A DNA stretch of 64,000 bases. Origin: Thioalkalivibrio thiocyanoxidans ARh2. Its GTDB lineage: Bacteria > Pseudomonadota > Gammaproteobacteria > Ectothiorhodospirales > Ectothiorhodospiraceae. Positions within the stretch are counted from its first letter, which is position 1; every line of letters starts with the position of its first letter. The DNA is taken from the NCBI RefSeq assembly GCF_000385215.1, contig NZ_ARQK01000059.1, forward strand, positions 62,001 through 126,000. Reading direction: 5' to 3'. Under the pieces are notes generated by a model that ran no database searches, was not told the origin of the DNA, and saw nothing but the letters and a program-made list of their open reading frames with translations. This document shows positions 9,078 through 19,167 of this stretch, in pieces. The position numbers and the translations under genes are program-made.

Positions 9078-10190
9078 ATGAACGAGACCCACACCGTCCG
9101 GCTGATCCTGGCCGGGGACGTGATGACCGGGCGCGGCATCGACCAGATCCAGCCGACGCCCTCCGACCCCGAGCTCTACGAAGGCTACGTGCGCGATGCG
9201 CGCGACTACGTGGCGCTGGCCGAGCGCGCCAACGGCCCGGTGCCCCGCGCTGTGGAGCCGGGCTACATCTGGGGTGATGCCGTGCCTTTGCTGCAGGGCC
9301 CCGAGGCCGATCTGCGGATCATCAACCTGGAGACAGCGGTCACCACGTGCGACGAGCCGTGGCCCGACAAGGCCGTGCACTACCGCATGCACCCGGCCAA
9401 TATCGATTGCCTGCAGGTGGCCGCGCCGGACTGCTGCGTGCTGGCCAACAACCATGTGCTGGACTGGGGCCGCCCCGGGCTGGAGGAGACCCTGGACACC
9501 CTGCAGGAGGCCGGGCTGTGCGCTGTCGGGGCCGGGCACGATACCGACGGTGCGCAGGCGCCGGCGGTGCTCGCCTGTCCGCAGGGTGGGCGGGTGCTGG
9601 TGTTCGCGGCCGGTCATCGCAGCAGCGGGGTGCCGGGGGACTGGGCGGCGGATGCGGGGCGCTGTGGTGTGCACTACCTGCCCGACCTGTTGGATGCGAC
9701 CATCGACCGCCTCGGCAAGCAGATCGCCGCGGTGCGCCAGCCGGGCGACCAGGTGGTGCTGTCGATCCACTGGGGCAGCAACTGGGGCTATCCGATCTCG
9801 CAGGAGCAGACCGCGTTTGCGCGCGGGGTCATCGACCGTGCCGGGGTCGATCTGGTGCATGGACACTCGTCGCACCATCCGCGGGCGCTGGAAGTCCATC
9901 GCGGGCGGCTGATCCTGTACGGCTGCGGTGACCTGCTGAACGACTACGAGGGCATTGGCGGCCACGAGGCCTACCGCAGTGACCTGTCGCTTCTCTACAT
10001 CGCCACGCTACAGGACGGACGGCTCGCCGGCTTGCAGATGGTGCCGCTGCAGATCCGCCACCTGCGCCTGAACCATGCCGCGACTGACGACGCCCGCTGG
10101 CTGGCGGCCACCATGGACCGCGAGGCACGCCGCTTCGGCGGACGGGTATCCCTTGCCGAGGACAGCCGGTTGCATCTTTTCGTCAGTTAG
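9078..10190 (+). CDS. CapA family metallophosphatase-like protein
   Basis: The 370-residue protein matches the CapA / PGA_cap fold. It opens with LILAGDVMTGRGIDQ, carries INLETAVT and PDCCVLANNHVLDWG, and has HWGSNWG and HGHSSHHPRALEV near the C-terminus. These Asp, Asn and His residues are the metal-binding set of a calcineurin-like phosphoesterase. CapA of Bacillus acts in poly-gamma-glutamate export, but in proteobacteria the role is mostly unknown. There is no signal peptide, so this version looks cytoplasmic. The start is fixed by GGGAGGTG seven bases upstream. It is divergent from prs, and its stop overlaps the stop region of def by 8 bp. Confidence 0.85.
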   Translation: MNETHTVRLILAGDVMTGRGIDQIQPTPSDPELYEGYVRDARDYVALAERANGPVPRAVEPGYIWGDAVPLLQGPEADLRIINLETAVTTCDEPWPDKAVHYRMHPANIDCLQVAAPDCCVLANNHVLDWGRPGLEETLDTLQEAGLCAVGAGHDTDGAQAPAVLACPQGGRVLVFAAGHRSSGVPGDWAADAGRCGVHYLPDLLDATIDRLGKQIAAVRQPGDQVVLSIHWGSNWGYPISQEQTAFARGVIDRAGVDLVHGHSSHHPRALEVHRGRLILYGCGDLLNDYEGIGGHEAYRSDLSLLYIATLQDGRLAGLQMVPLQIRHLRLNHAATDDARWLAATMDREARRFGGRVSLAEDSRLHLFVS

Positions 10191-10719
10191 TCGCGTGGAA
10201 TTCGCGGTACTCGTCGAGGAAGGCGAGGCGGGTGGTGTCGGTGACGCGGTCGATGAACAGAGTGCCGTCGAGGTGGTCGATCTCGTGCTGGAACACGGTG
10301 GCGAGGAACCCTTCGGGTTCCAGATGGCGGGGCGTTCCGTCGGGTTCGTAGTAATCAACGGCGATGTGGCGCGGCCGGGCGACCTCGCCGCGCAGGCCGG
10401 GCACGGACAGGCAGCCTTCCCAGTAGCGTTGCGGGGTCGGGTCCAGCACGGTCACGGTCGGGTTGACGAGGACGAGGCGGCCGGTGGGTACGGCACCGGG
10501 GTAGCGGGTGTTGCCCGGCTGGATCTCGATCACGGCCACGCGTTGCGCCACGCCGATTTGCGCGGCGGCCAGGCCAAGCCCTTCGTTGGCATGCATGGTG
10601 TCGACCAGGTCATCAACCAGGGCGTACAGCTCGGGGCTGGCAAATTGCGAGTCGGGTACCGGGTCGCAGACGCGACGCAGGTCGGGGTGCCCCATGCGCA
10701 AAATACGGCGAACGCTCAT
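10183..10719 (-). CDS. def: Peptide deformylase
   Basis: It removes the N-formyl group from nascent proteins. All three family motifs are present in the 178 residues: motif I GLGLAAAQIG (47-56), motif II EGCLSVPG with metal ligand Cys103, and motif III QHEIDHLDG with His145, His149 and catalytic Glu146. It lacks the usual partner fmt nearby, so this is probably one of several deformylases. Its first ~25 codons and the 16 bases before the ATG are duplicated, in diverged and frameshifted form, at 11392-11471 on the far side of the toxin-antitoxin module. The upstream region was therefore rearranged. Confidence 0.93.
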   Translation of the reverse strand: MSVRRILRMGHPDLRRVCDPVPDSQFASPELYALVDDLVDTMHANEGLGLAAAQIGVAQRVAVIEIQPGNTRYPGAVPTGRLVLVNPTVTVLDPTPQRYWEGCLSVPGLRGEVARPRHIAVDYYEPDGTPRHLEPEGFLATVFQHEIDHLDGTLFIDRVTDTTRLAFLDEYREFHATN

Positions 10720-10774
10720 GGGAAGGATGATGCCACGATGCCGTATCTTCCGCCCTCGCGTCGGGATGCCAAAG

Positions 10775-10815
10775 TTGACATACCATATTTAGCATACATA
10801 CTCTATTTGGTATGT
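10775..10815 (+). promoter_or_regulatory. Promoter and palindromic operator of the toxin-antitoxin module
   Basis: TTGACA at 10775-10780 is a perfect -35. A -10 hexamer CATACT (10797-10802) follows at 16 bases. An 8-bp perfect inverted repeat, ACATACCA (10778-10785) and TGGTATGT (10808-10815), has its arms about 30 bp (three helical turns) apart, one overlapping the -35 and the other the toxin ATG. This is the layout expected for autorepression by the HTH antitoxin. The local sequence is AT-rich in a GC-rich genome. Binding by the antitoxin is inferred. Confidence 0.6.
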
Positions 10816-11093
10816 GGGATGTCTTTGAACACAAGAGGGTAGAAAAGAACCTGGCGGCCGCGCCTGCTGAAGTTCAGAAGCGGTACGAGAAGTGGAAGGA
10901 CATCGTCACCATCTCCGGTCCGCAGGGGTTGCGGCATATTCGGGGCTTCAACGACGAAGCCTTGTCCGGTAAGTGGAAAGGCTTCCGATCGTCGCGACTG
11001 AATATCCAGTACCGCGTTATTTACCGGGTGGAGAAGGACAAGGTGCTCGTAGAAGTCGAGAAGATAACTCCCCACGATTACGGGAGGGCGTGA
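10812..11093 (+). CDS. HigB/RelE-ParE family toxin of a type II toxin-antitoxin system
   Basis: The 93-residue protein is of RelE/ParE fold: an N-terminal helix pair (RVEKNLAAAPAEVQKRYEKW), then LRHIRGFNDEALSGKWKGFRSSRLN, then a strand QYRVIYRVEKDKVLVEVEKI. Basic residues in the central strands would form the mRNA-cutting site. The toxin precedes the antitoxin, as in HigBA. The ATG lies within the putative operator, only about 10 bases after the predicted -10, with no Shine-Dalgarno sequence, so the toxin mRNA may be leaderless or nearly so. The cassette sits in a rearranged def / tRNA-Phe interval and is likely acquired. Confidence 0.88.
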   Translation: MWDVFEHKRVEKNLAAAPAEVQKRYEKWKDIVTISGPQGLRHIRGFNDEALSGKWKGFRSSRLNIQYRVIYRVEKDKVLVEVEKITPHDYGRA

Positions 11094-11094
11094 C

Positions 11095-11355
11095 ATGAGT
11101 GATTATCGCAAGGCAGACAGGAGGGTCGAGGTTTCGGTTGGCGAATCGGTCCGGATCCTGCGTGAGCTTCAGGAAATGAGCCAGAACGATCTGGCGAATG
11201 CCTCCGGGATCCCCCAGTCGACCATTTCGGCCATTGAGAATGACCGCGTACGACTCGGTGTTGATCGTGCCAAGGTCCTGGCAAGGGCATTGCGCTGCCA
11301 CCCCGCCGTACTCGTATTCCCGGGCTGGGATGTCGAGCATGAGTCGGCCGCATAG
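11095..11355 (+). CDS. XRE-family helix-turn-helix antitoxin
   Basis: The 86-residue protein contains a complete Cro/C1-type HTH: VGESVRILRELQEMSQNDLA, then ASGIPQSTISAIENDR as the recognition helix region, then VLARALRC. It should bind and neutralise the upstream RelE-like toxin and repress the shared promoter. It starts one base after the toxin stop, with GGAGGGCG inside the toxin 3' end as ribosome site, so the two are co-translated. The C-terminal tail VLVFPGWDVEHESAA probably contacts the toxin. Its 3' end overlaps, on the other strand, what remains of an old def coding region. Confidence 0.88.
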   Translation: MSDYRKADRRVEVSVGESVRILRELQEMSQNDLANASGIPQSTISAIENDRVRLGVDRAKVLARALRCHPAVLVFPGWDVEHESAA

Positions 11356-11454
11356 CCATCAAGCCATTCGGGGACACTCAAAGTCGGATCAGGTACCAGG
11401 CCGAAGGCACGACGCACGTCGGGGGTCCACGCGCAGGATACGGCGAACGCTCAT
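11356..11454 (-). pseudogene. Frameshifted N-terminal remnant of a second peptide deformylase gene
   Basis: The segment 11392-11471 is an imperfect direct copy of 10655-10736, which is the first codons of def plus 16 bases upstream. Both begin MSVRRILR. A 2-nt deletion after codon 8 shifts the remnant into another frame, where it continues PDVRRAFGLVPD, aligning with PDLRRVCDPVPD of the intact gene. Many differences fall in third codon positions, so this is a diverged homologue rather than a fresh target duplication. The remainder was replaced by, or lies antisense within, the antitoxin gene. It sits between the toxin-antitoxin module and tRNA-Phe. Confidence 0.7.
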
Positions 11455-11482
11455 GGGAAGGATGGTGCCACAGGAGAGATAA

Positions 11483-11558
11483 TGGTGGCCGGGGACGGAA
11501 TCGAACCGCCGACACGGGGATTTTCAATCCCCTGCTCTACCGACTGAGCTACCCGGCC
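11483..11558 (-). tRNA. tRNA-Phe (anticodon GAA)
   Basis: The minus strand folds into a full cloverleaf of 76 nt including an encoded CCA end. The acceptor stem is GGCCGGG/CCCGGCC, the anticodon loop is TTGAAAA within a GGGGA/TCCCC stem, and the T-arm carries GGTTCGATTCC. The anticodon GAA reads phenylalanine codons. It adjoins the def remnant and the acquired toxin-antitoxin module. Confidence 0.96.
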
Positions 11559-11650
11559 ATTTTTCGGAGGGATTCGCCCTTTGGGCGAAGGGCGGTATTA
11601 AAGCGGTCCGGGGCGTCCACGTCAAGCAAACGCGGCCGAACCGCCCGGAA

Positions 11651-11926
11651 TCAGGACTGGTTCGGGTCGACGAAGCCTTCTGGCTTTTCCGAGCCATCTC
11701 CGAACAGGAATTTTTCCATTTCCTCTTCGAGGAACTTGCGCGCCTTGGGATCGACCGGGGTGAGGCGGTATTCGTTGATCAGCATGGTCTGGTGCGCCAG
11801 CCAGGCATTCCAGGCTTCCTTGGAGACGTTCAGGTAGATCTTCTTGCCCATCTCGCCCGGGTAGGGCGGGTAGTCGAGGCCCTCGGCCTCCTGGCCGAGT
11901 TTCACGCAGTTAACGGTTCGTGCCAT
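11651..11926 (-). CDS. yggX: Oxidative damage protection / Fe(II)-trafficking protein YggX
   Basis: The 91-residue protein has the family start [24 protein letters not shown], the single conserved cysteine Cys7, and the signature [17 protein letters not shown] and [10 protein letters not shown]. YggX protects Fe-S clusters from oxidants and influences iron movement in the cytoplasm. It begins inside the 3' end of mutY (17-bp overlap), as in the conserved mutY-yggX pair of enterobacteria. Pairing with an Fe-S glycosylase fits a shared oxidative-damage role. Length and sequence are typical, and no oddities were seen. Confidence 0.96.
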   Translation of the reverse strand: MARTVNCVKLGQEAEGLDYPPYPGEMGKKIYLNVSKEAWNAWLAHQTMLINEYRLTPVDPKARKFLEEEMEKFLFGDGSEKPEGFVDPNQS

Positions 11927-12965
11927 TGCCGGAATCCTTGTGGTCGTGCAGATAACGCTGGATGGGGGCCGGGATGCCGACCGCCCGCGATGTGCCGGGT
12001 TTATACCAAATCGACCTGTCGCCTTCCATGATCCCACACGCGTTCGGCGGGAGCCGGTAGCAGTGGATGCGCAGATCGAGGTGGTAGTGGCTGAAGGTGT
12101 GGCGCAGCCCGTTGGTGTCGTGGGCCTCGGCCTGCGGCCACTGGCTGCGCACCCACTGGTCCAGTTCGGGCGCCTCGGCGGCCTCGGGGAGGCTGTACAG
12201 CCCGCCCCAGATGCCCTGTGCCTCGCGTTGCACGAGCAGGCTGCCTTGTACGGTTTGCAGGTGGGCGGCGTGGCGGATGCGCGTGGGGAGGTCCTTGCGC
12301 GGGCGCGGCGCGGGCAGCTCCCCGGTCCGGTCTTGCGCCAGAGCCTGGCAGTCGCCGGCCACGGGGCATTGCGGGCAGTCGGGGCGGGTACGCGTACACA
12401 GCAGGGCGCCCAGGTCCATGATGGCCTGGGTGTAGTCCGCGCAGCGGGTAGTCGGGGTGCGGGCTTCGGCCTCGGCCCACAGCTCGCCCTGCACGGCCGG
12501 GCTGCCGGGCCAGCCATCGATGGCCGCGTGGCGGGCGAGCACGCGCTTGGCATTGCCGTCCAGGATGGGCTCGGGGCGGTCATGGGCCTGGGCGATGATC
12601 GCGGCCGCCGTGGAGCGGCCGATGCCGGGGAGCTGTTCCAGGGCCTCGCGCGTGTCCGGGAAGCCCCCGCCATGCTCGCTCACGATGTACCGGGCTGCGC
12701 GATGCAGGTTGCGGGCGCGGGCGTAGTAGCCCAGGCCCGACCACAGATGCAGGACCGCGTCCTGCTCGGCGGCCGCGAGTGATTCGACGTCGGGGAAGTG
12801 CTCGATGAAGCGCTGGAAGTACGGGATCACCGTCTCCACGCGTGTTTGCTGCAGCATGATTTCGGAGACCCAGACGCGATAGGGCGTGCGCGGGTGCTGC
12901 CAGGGGAGGTCGCTGCGCCCGTGCCGGTCGAACCAGCCGAGCAGGCGTTCGGCGAAGGGTGTCAT
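11910..12965 (-). CDS. mutY: A/G-specific adenine glycosylase MutY
   Basis: It removes adenine mispaired with 8-oxoguanine in base-excision repair. The 351 residues show [11 protein letters not shown] with the catalytic Glu, the helix-hairpin-helix [12 protein letters not shown] followed by the catalytic Asp in ILDGNAKRV, and the Fe-S cluster loop with cysteines spaced C-x6-C-x2-C-x5-C near residues 205-221. A C-terminal Nudix-like 8-oxoG recognition domain ([11 protein letters not shown]) follows. The start MTPFAERLL fits the family; an upstream ATG would add 60 Ala/Arg-rich residues. It is translationally linked to yggX. Confidence 0.95.
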   Translation of the reverse strand: MTPFAERLLGWFDRHGRSDLPWQHPRTPYRVWVSEIMLQQTRVETVIPYFQRFIEHFPDVESLAAAEQDAVLHLWSGLGYYARARNLHRAARYIVSEHGGGFPDTREALEQLPGIGRSTAAAIIAQAHDRPEPILDGNAKRVLARHAAIDGWPGSPAVQGELWAEAEARTPTTRCADYTQAIMDLGALLCTRTRPDCPQCPVAGDCQALAQDRTGELPAPRPRKDLPTRIRHAAHLQTVQGSLLVQREAQGIWGGLYSLPEAAEAPELDQWVRSQWPQAEAHDTNGLRHTFSHYHLDLRIHCYRLPPNACGIMEGDRSIWYKPGTSRAVGIPAPIQRYLHDHKDSGNGTNR

Positions 12966-12995
12966 CGCGCTCAGTGTTTCCCTCAGGTAGAAACG

Positions 12996-13024
12996 AAGCG
13001 GCCGACCCCGGGGGCCGGCCGCTT
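12996..13024 (-). terminator. Hairpin between asmA and mutY
   Basis: A perfect 9-bp stem, AAGCGGCCG/CGGCCGCTT, with an 11-nt GC-rich loop lies 23 bases after the asmA stop. On the minus strand it is followed by CGTTTCT rather than a long T run, so it is probably a weak or partial terminator separating asmA from mutY. Confidence 0.5.
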
Positions 13025-13047
13025 GAGTGCCAGGGCTGCCGGCACGA

Positions 13048-15282
13048 TTACCGCAGGCGCTCGCGCAGGCCGCGCTCCAGCTCGCGGCGCAGGTCGCGTT
13101 CGCCGGACTCTTCGGCCTCGTCTTCGGCGTCGTCGCTGCGGCCACCGTCGAGGCGCTGCATCAGGCTGTCGCGCAGGCGATCACCTTCTTCCCGGAGGCG
13201 TTCGCGTGCGTCGTCCTCGAAGCGCTCGCGCAGGATGTCTTCCAGGTCGAGCCGGAAGCTCGGGTCGCCGAAGGTGCCCGTGATGCGGATCGGCAGGCGG
13301 ATGCCGCGCAGGTCGTCCAGCGGCCGCCCGCCCTGGCCTTCAATGGTGTCGACCAGGGTGGTGTTCAACAGGTAGTCGAGGGTGTCGTCCGTCAGATCGG
13401 CCTGGCCCTCGCCGTGTATGCGCATGAGCGGGGAATTGGCCTCGAGATCGTCGTTGTGCACGACGCCATCACGAATGTCGAAGGTGGCGGTGAGGTCGCT
13501 GAAGTCGGTCTGGTTGGGTTCGTCTTCTTCCAGACGCTCGCCGCGCAGCCGCGCCTCTGCGCGGCGGATTACCTGGGCGACATTGATGCCACGCACCGCA
13601 CCATCGGAGAACGCCATGGAGCCGGAGCCGTTCAGGGCACTACGCAAGGCATTGACGGTGTTGCCGCGGGTGGCGATATCCAGTTCCAGATCCCCGATGC
13701 CCATCAGACGTGCTTCGTCCCCCTGCATGTCCTCCAGCAGTGCACCGATGTCCAGTTCGCCCAAGTCCGCCGCAAGTTCGTAGCGCGGCGTATCCTCGCG
13801 CACGTCGACGCGCAGGCGGCTGGTCAGCTGGCCCTCGTAGGCTTGTGCCTCCAGTGGGTCGATGCGCCAGTCGCCTTCGTTGGCGCGGATCTCGAGCTGG
13901 ATGTTGCGCATCACCATGCCCAGGGCGTTCAGACGTTCCAGCGCCATTTCGCCGCGGACATCGATGCCGCGCAGCAGCTCGACCGGGAGTTCGATGGCGA
14001 TGTCGTCATCGTCATCGTCGTCGCGCTCGCCATTGGCGGGGGCGCCTTCGGTGCGCGCCCGTTCGACTTCGGGGGGCAGGTATCGGTCAAGGTTGAACTC
14101 GTTTCCGCTCAGGTTGAAGTCGAACAGCGGGCGTTCGCCACTGGTATCCAGGCGGGCATCGCCGACCAGCCGTGTGTCATCGATGGTTACCAGGAACGGA
14201 CTCAGCTCCAGAGACGTCAGGCTGCCGTTGGCCGACAGGTCCAGCGCCACGCGCTTCAAGGCATCCGGATCACTCGTTTTCGGCGGTTCGAGACCGAGGT
14301 CTTCCATGAGGGACGGCAGCGAAAACGTGTTGCTGCGAAGTTCGCTGCGAACGGCCAGGTCTTCGGCCGCATCCAGGCCAGTCAGCTCGGCGAAGCCCGT
14401 TAGCCGCATGTCGCCCAGGCCCACCGTCACACGCTCGAAGCGCATGCTCGCCTGATCGGCCACTTCGAGCGCGACGTCGGTTTCCAGCGAGACCCCGATG
14501 GGGCGTGGCAAGCCGGCTCCCTCCACACCGAAGGTCGCGTTCAGGCGGCGAATCGAATAGCGGTTGCTCAGAAGGTCCACGTTCAGCAGGCCTTCCAGGT
14601 CCATCGCGAACTCCACCGGCTCCGGTAGGTCACCGCCCTCGGCGTTGACGACGGCCTCCATTTCCAGAGGGGTTTCCACGCCGGGGCGGAAGCGACCGAC
14701 CTCCAGGCGGAACGGATCCAGCGTGGCCTGGAGCCCGGTCATGCGGTCGTCCCAGTTGACCCGTGTGTTGGTCAGGGTCACGCCGGCGATGCCGATGCGC
14801 TCCATCGCAAGGCGGGACTCGGTGGCGGTGCGTTCCTCGCCGTTGTTGGCTCCGACGGCCTCGTCGCGGGCCTCCTCGGCGCGCTCGGTGAGGTCGTCCC
14901 AGTTGGTGCGCCCGTCTTCGTCGCGCGCCAGGTTCAGGCGTACGCCGTCACCCTCGATGTGCCGGACGTCCAGTTCGCGGCGCAGCAGCGGCATCACCGC
15001 CACGGAGACATCGACGACATCCAGCTCGGCGAACGGGTCGTCGCCAAAGCCCTCGGCATTGCCGAAGCGAACCTCTTCCAGACGCAGGCCGAGGTTGGGG
15101 AAGAAGGTCAGGCCGATCGGGCCTTCCAGGGTCAGTTCGCGGCCGGTGGCGTCGCGGACTTCGGCCTCGATGCGTTCCTTGTAGTCGTTGGCGTCGAAGG
15201 TCGCGACCAGATAGATCGCGACAATCACGACCAGCAGCAACAGGATCGCGATCAGGGCCAGCAGGCGCTTGATCCATTTCAT
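13048..15282 (-). CDS. AsmA family protein
   Basis: The 744-residue protein begins with a single membrane anchor (about residues 5-30, [20 protein letters not shown]). The AsmA N-terminal domain follows ([33 protein letters not shown]), then a long repetitive beta-rich region, and the AsmA_2 C-terminal domain with [10 protein letters not shown] and [12 protein letters not shown]. AsmA-type proteins are bridge-like lipid transport or outer-membrane biogenesis proteins in the periplasm. The protein is strongly acidic, including a run of Asp near residue 460, which fits a salt-adapted host. Its ATG overlaps the moaC stop as ATGA. The tail after the C-terminal domain is highly charged and Arg/Glu-rich. 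Confidence 0.88.
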   Translation of the reverse strand: MKWIKRLLALIAILLLLVVIVAIYLVATFDANDYKERIEAEVRDATGRELTLEGPIGLTFFPNLGLRLEEVRFGNAEGFGDDPFAELDVVDVSVAVMPLLRRELDVRHIEGDGVRLNLARDEDGRTNWDDLTERAEEARDEAVGANNGEERTATESRLAMERIGIAGVTLTNTRVNWDDRMTGLQATLDPFRLEVGRFRPGVETPLEMEAVVNAEGGDLPEPVEFAMDLEGLLNVDLLSNRYSIRRLNATFGVEGAGLPRPIGVSLETDVALEVADQASMRFERVTVGLGDMRLTGFAELTGLDAAEDLAVRSELRSNTFSLPSLMEDLGLEPPKTSDPDALKRVALDLSANGSLTSLELSPFLVTIDDTRLVGDARLDTSGERPLFDFNLSGNEFNLDRYLPPEVERARTEGAPANGERDDDDDDDIAIELPVELLRGIDVRGEMALERLNALGMVMRNIQLEIRANEGDWRIDPLEAQAYEGQLTSRLRVDVREDTPRYELAADLGELDIGALLEDMQGDEARLMGIGDLELDIATRGNTVNALRSALNGSGSMAFSDGAVRGINVAQVIRRAEARLRGERLEEDEPNQTDFSDLTATFDIRDGVVHNDDLEANSPLMRIHGEGQADLTDDTLDYLLNTTLVDTIEGQGGRPLDDLRGIRLPIRITGTFGDPSFRLDLEDILRERFEDDARERLREEGDRLRDSLMQRLDGGRSDDAEDEAEESGERDLRRELERGLRERLR

Positions 15283-15770
15283 TGGGGGTCTCCTTGCGTC
15301 GTGTCCGCCCGCCAGGTGCCGCTGCGGCCGCCGCGCTTCTCCAGCAGGCGCACGCCATCGATCACCATGCCGCGGTCCACGGCCTTGCACATGTCATACA
15401 CCGTCAGCAGTGCGGTGGAGACCGCGGTCAGGGCCTCCATCTCCACGCCGGTCTTGGCGTGGACCTCGCAGGTCGCCTGCACGCGGACGGCGGTAGTCTC
15501 GATATCCAGTTCCAGGGCCACCCGCGTCAGGCCGATCGGATGGCACAGCGGGATCAGGTCGCCGGTACGTTTTGCACCCATGATACCCGCGACGCGGGCG
15601 ATCCCCAGAACATCCCCCTTGGCATGGCGGCCTTCGCGGATACGCTGGAGGGTTTCCGGCTGCATGTGTATGCGGCCCTCGGCGATCGCTACCCGGTGGG
15701 TGACCGACTTGCCGCCGACGTCGACCATGTGCGCATGGCCTTCCGCATCGAAGTGAGTGAAGTCGTTCAT
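15279..15770 (-). CDS. moaC: Cyclic pyranopterin monophosphate synthase MoaC
   Basis: MoaC converts the MoaA product to cyclic pyranopterin monophosphate, the first stable molybdopterin precursor. The 163 residues carry the family pattern: [13 protein letters not shown] at the start, [10 protein letters not shown] in the active site, and [17 protein letters not shown] with the catalytic lysine and glutamates. The start MNDFTHFD matches family usage. It is divergent from moaD-moaE across 45 bp, so molybdenum cofactor genes flank a shared promoter region. Translation of asmA is coupled to its stop. moaA and moaB are not in the window. Confidence 0.96.
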   Translation of the reverse strand: MNDFTHFDAEGHAHMVDVGGKSVTHRVAIAEGRIHMQPETLQRIREGRHAKGDVLGIARVAGIMGAKRTGDLIPLCHPIGLTRVALELDIETTAVRVQATCEVHAKTGVEMEALTAVSTALLTVYDMCKAVDRGMVIDGVRLLEKRGGRSGTWRADTTQGDPQ

Positions 15771-15776
15771 CGTAGC

Positions 15777-15782
15777 TATAAT
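15777..15782 (+). promoter_or_regulatory. Likely -10 element for moaD-moaE
   Basis: A perfect TATAAT sits 34 bases before the moaD ATG in the short gap between moaC and moaD. The -35 region upstream is poor and falls inside moaC. On the opposite strand the same AT-rich patch reads ATTATAGC just before the moaC ATG and may serve that gene too. Confidence 0.4.
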
Positions 15783-15815
15783 GCTTGACTTGAACCCGTG
15801 ATGACAGGGGCCCGC

Positions 15816-16049
15816 ATGACCGTAACTGTTCACTACTTTGCACGCCTGCGCGAGGAACTGGGTCGCGCCGACGAAACAGCCGAGCTGCCCACCGAATCGA
15901 TCTCGGTGGGGGATCTCTGGCGGCACCTGCATGGCGACGCCCCGCCGGAACGCCTGATGGTGGCGGTCAACCAGGAGCAGGCTGCACTGGATACGGTTGT
16001 GCGCGATGGTGACGAGGTCGCCTATTTCCCGCCGGTGACCGGGGGCTGA
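15816..16049 (+). CDS. moaD: Molybdopterin synthase sulfur carrier subunit MoaD
   Basis: This small ubiquitin-fold protein delivers sulfur, as a C-terminal thiocarboxylate, to MoaE. It begins [16 protein letters not shown], a typical first beta-hairpin, and ends [10 protein letters not shown] with the obligatory Gly-Gly terminus. An in-frame ATG 18 bases earlier is possible, but the AGGGG site and family length favour this one (77 residues). moaE starts one base after its stop, forming the two-subunit synthase operon. Confidence 0.94.
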   Translation: MTVTVHYFARLREELGRADETAELPTESISVGDLWRHLHGDAPPERLMVAVNQEQAALDTVVRDGDEVAYFPPVTGG

Positions 16050-16050
16050 G

Positions 16051-16488
16051 GTGGCCGTCGAGCTCTACAGCGAAGACTTCGACCCCTGGGCGCTGGTGGC
16101 CCGTGCCGAGCGGGATATCCCGGCCGAGGCGCGCGGGGCGGCCAGCGTGTTTGTCGGGCGCATGCGCGACTTCAACGAAGACGACACTGTGACTGGGCTG
16201 TTCCTGGAGCACTATCCCGGCATGACCGAGCGCGAACTGGAGCGCATCGTCGCCGAGGCCGAGTCGCGCTGGCCGCTGCTGGGCTGTCTGATCGCGCATC
16301 GTGTAGGGGACGTGCGGCCCGGCGATGCCCTGGTGCTGGTGGCCACCTGGTCCGCGCACCGGATCGCCGCGCGCGATGCCTGCTCCGACATCCTGGAGCG
16401 CCTCAAGCACGAGGCCCCGTTCTGGAAGCGCGAACGCCTCGCCGACGGCAGCGACCGCTGGGTCGAGAAGAACACCCCCGGCTTCTGA
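16051..16488 (+). CDS. moaE: Molybdopterin synthase catalytic subunit MoaE
   Basis: MoaE forms the dithiolene of molybdopterin using sulfur from MoaD. The 145 residues show [26 protein letters not shown], the [16 protein letters not shown] stretch, and the active-site [10 protein letters not shown] with the conserved lysines. It starts with GTG one base after the moaD stop; the ribosome site is GGGGG within the moaD end. The C-terminus WVEKNTPGF is typical. REP-like palindromes follow in the gap before degQ. Confidence 0.95.
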   Translation: MAVELYSEDFDPWALVARAERDIPAEARGAASVFVGRMRDFNEDDTVTGLFLEHYPGMTERELERIVAEAESRWPLLGCLIAHRVGDVRPGDALVLVATWSAHRIAARDACSDILERLKHEAPFWKRERLADGSDRWVEKNTPGF

Positions 16489-16527
16489 TCCTTTCCTTCT
16501 CCCCCAGGCGCTTGTCTGCCAGGCCCG

Positions 16528-16628
16528 GTCATCCCGGCCGCAGCGAAGCGGAGAGCCGGGATCTCCTGCGCAAGGCTGACAACAGGCCCCGAGATCCCGG
16601 ATAACCGCTGCGCGGTTTCCGGGATGAC
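16528..16628. repeat. Bipartite REP-like inverted repeat
   Basis: Two palindromic units face each other. The left unit reads GTCATCCCGG, then CCGGGATCTC; the right unit reads GAGATCCCGG, then CCGGGATGAC, so the outer ends are exact inverted copies. Each unit can also fold alone (CCCGG/CCGGG). The pattern GTCAT-n-GCGAAGC-n-GATCTC resembles repeated extragenic palindromes of proteobacteria. It lies downstream of moaE, facing the degQ 3' end. Confidence 0.7.
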
Positions 16629-16658
16629 GACATTGGGGCTGCGCGGTGGAAGACCCCC

Positions 16659-16683
16659 TGTGGGAGCCTGCTTGCAGGCGAAG
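16659..16683. repeat. Pseudomonad-type REP-like palindrome
   Basis: TGTGGGAGCCTGCTTGCAGG followed by CGAAG has the head and stem (GCCTGC/GCAGGC) of the widespread GTGGGAGC-type REP element. It lies between the bipartite repeat and the degQ stop. Confidence 0.55.
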
Positions 16684-16718
16684 CCCCTGCCAAAGCCGGA
16701 AGGGGAGACAGGTCGGTA

Positions 16719-18071
<1,353 letters not shown>

Positions 18072-18093
18072 GCGCGCTCCTTGTGTCCGTGAA

Positions 18094-19008
18094 CTACGGC
18101 GTCAGCCCCGCGCGCGGCGCAAACGAGGACTGTTCCGCCATCTTGCGGTACCAGTCGCCGGCCTCGTCCTCGGGCGGGGCCTGGATCATCAGCTTCAGAT
18201 ACAGGTCGCCGGGCGGCTTGCCCGGCAGGCCCTTGCCCTTCAGGCGCATCTGCTTGCCGGACTGCGAACCCGGTGGGATCTTCAGATTGACCCAGCCGTG
18301 CGGCGTGGGGACCTCTATGGTGGCACCCAGTGCGGCCTCCCAGGGGGTGATCGGGATATCGCGGTAGAGGTCGCGGCCGTCGACACGGTAGCGGCTGTCG
18401 GGCTTGATGCGGATCTCCAGCAGCAGGTCGCCGGCGCCGCCGGTCCCCACACCCGGGTCGCCCTGGCCGCGCACGCGCAGGCGCGAGCCGTCCTTGGCGC
18501 CGGCCGGGATGCGCACGCGCTGCACGCGCCCGTCGGCGTCGTTCACGGAGATCTCGGTGCCTTTCAGCGCCTGATCGAGCGTGATCTCGACTCGGCCTTC
18601 GCGGTCGGCACCGCGCATGTTGAAGCCGCCCGTGCCGCGGCGACGGCCCGCGCCGCCCATCCCGGCACCGCCGAAGATGGACTCGAAGAAGTCCGAGAAG
18701 CCGCCGAAATCGGCCCCGCCTCCCGCACCGGCCCCACGGTGCTGGGTCCAGCCGTCCCATCCGGGCGGTGGACGAAAGTCCTGCCCCTGGCGCCAGTTGG
18801 AACCGAGCTGATCGTAGGCCTTGCGCTTTTCCGGGTCGCCGAGGGCCTCGTAGGCCTCGTTGACCTCCTTGATGCGCGTCTCGGCGTCCGGGTCCTTGCT
18901 GACGTCCGGATGGTACTTGCGTGCCAGCTTGCGGTACGCCTTCTTGATGGCGTCCTGGCTGGCGTCGCGGCTGACGCCGAGGATCTTGTAGTAGTCCTTG
19001 TATTCCAT
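18094..19008 (-). CDS. cbpA: DnaJ-type co-chaperone, CbpA-like
   Basis: The 304 residues contain a J-domain ([20 protein letters not shown] onward, with HPD at 33-35), a Gly/Phe-rich linker ([16 protein letters not shown]), and two C-terminal substrate-binding beta domains, beginning at [18 protein letters not shown] and at [20 protein letters not shown]. There is no zinc-finger CxxCxGxG repeat, which separates CbpA from DnaJ. It stimulates DnaK. It lies directly upstream of degQ and downstream of an hsp20 gene with its own terminator. No GrpE, DnaK or CbpM gene is nearby. Confidence 0.92.
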   Translation of the reverse strand: MEYKDYYKILGVSRDASQDAIKKAYRKLARKYHPDVSKDPDAETRIKEVNEAYEALGDPEKRKAYDQLGSNWRQGQDFRPPPGWDGWTQHRGAGAGGGADFGGFSDFFESIFGGAGMGGAGRRRGTGGFNMRGADREGRVEITLDQALKGTEISVNDADGRVQRVRIPAGAKDGSRLRVRGQGDPGVGTGGAGDLLLEIRIKPDSRYRVDGRDLYRDIPITPWEAALGATIEVPTPHGWVNLKIPPGSQSGKQMRLKGKGLPGKPPGDLYLKLMIQAPPEDEAGDWYRKMAEQSSFAPRAGLTP

Positions 19009-19167
19009 TGCACTCCCAGAGTTGCCTCTGTCCGAACCCCGGGGAACACCCGGATCCCTCCGTGGGTTATCGGCCCGTGGCCGACCCTTCCCATCATAGC
19101 CGGGATCCGGCTGTCACCCGTGCATCGGTCTTGTGAATCGCCTCGCATGCATCCTTTGGTGACTTCC

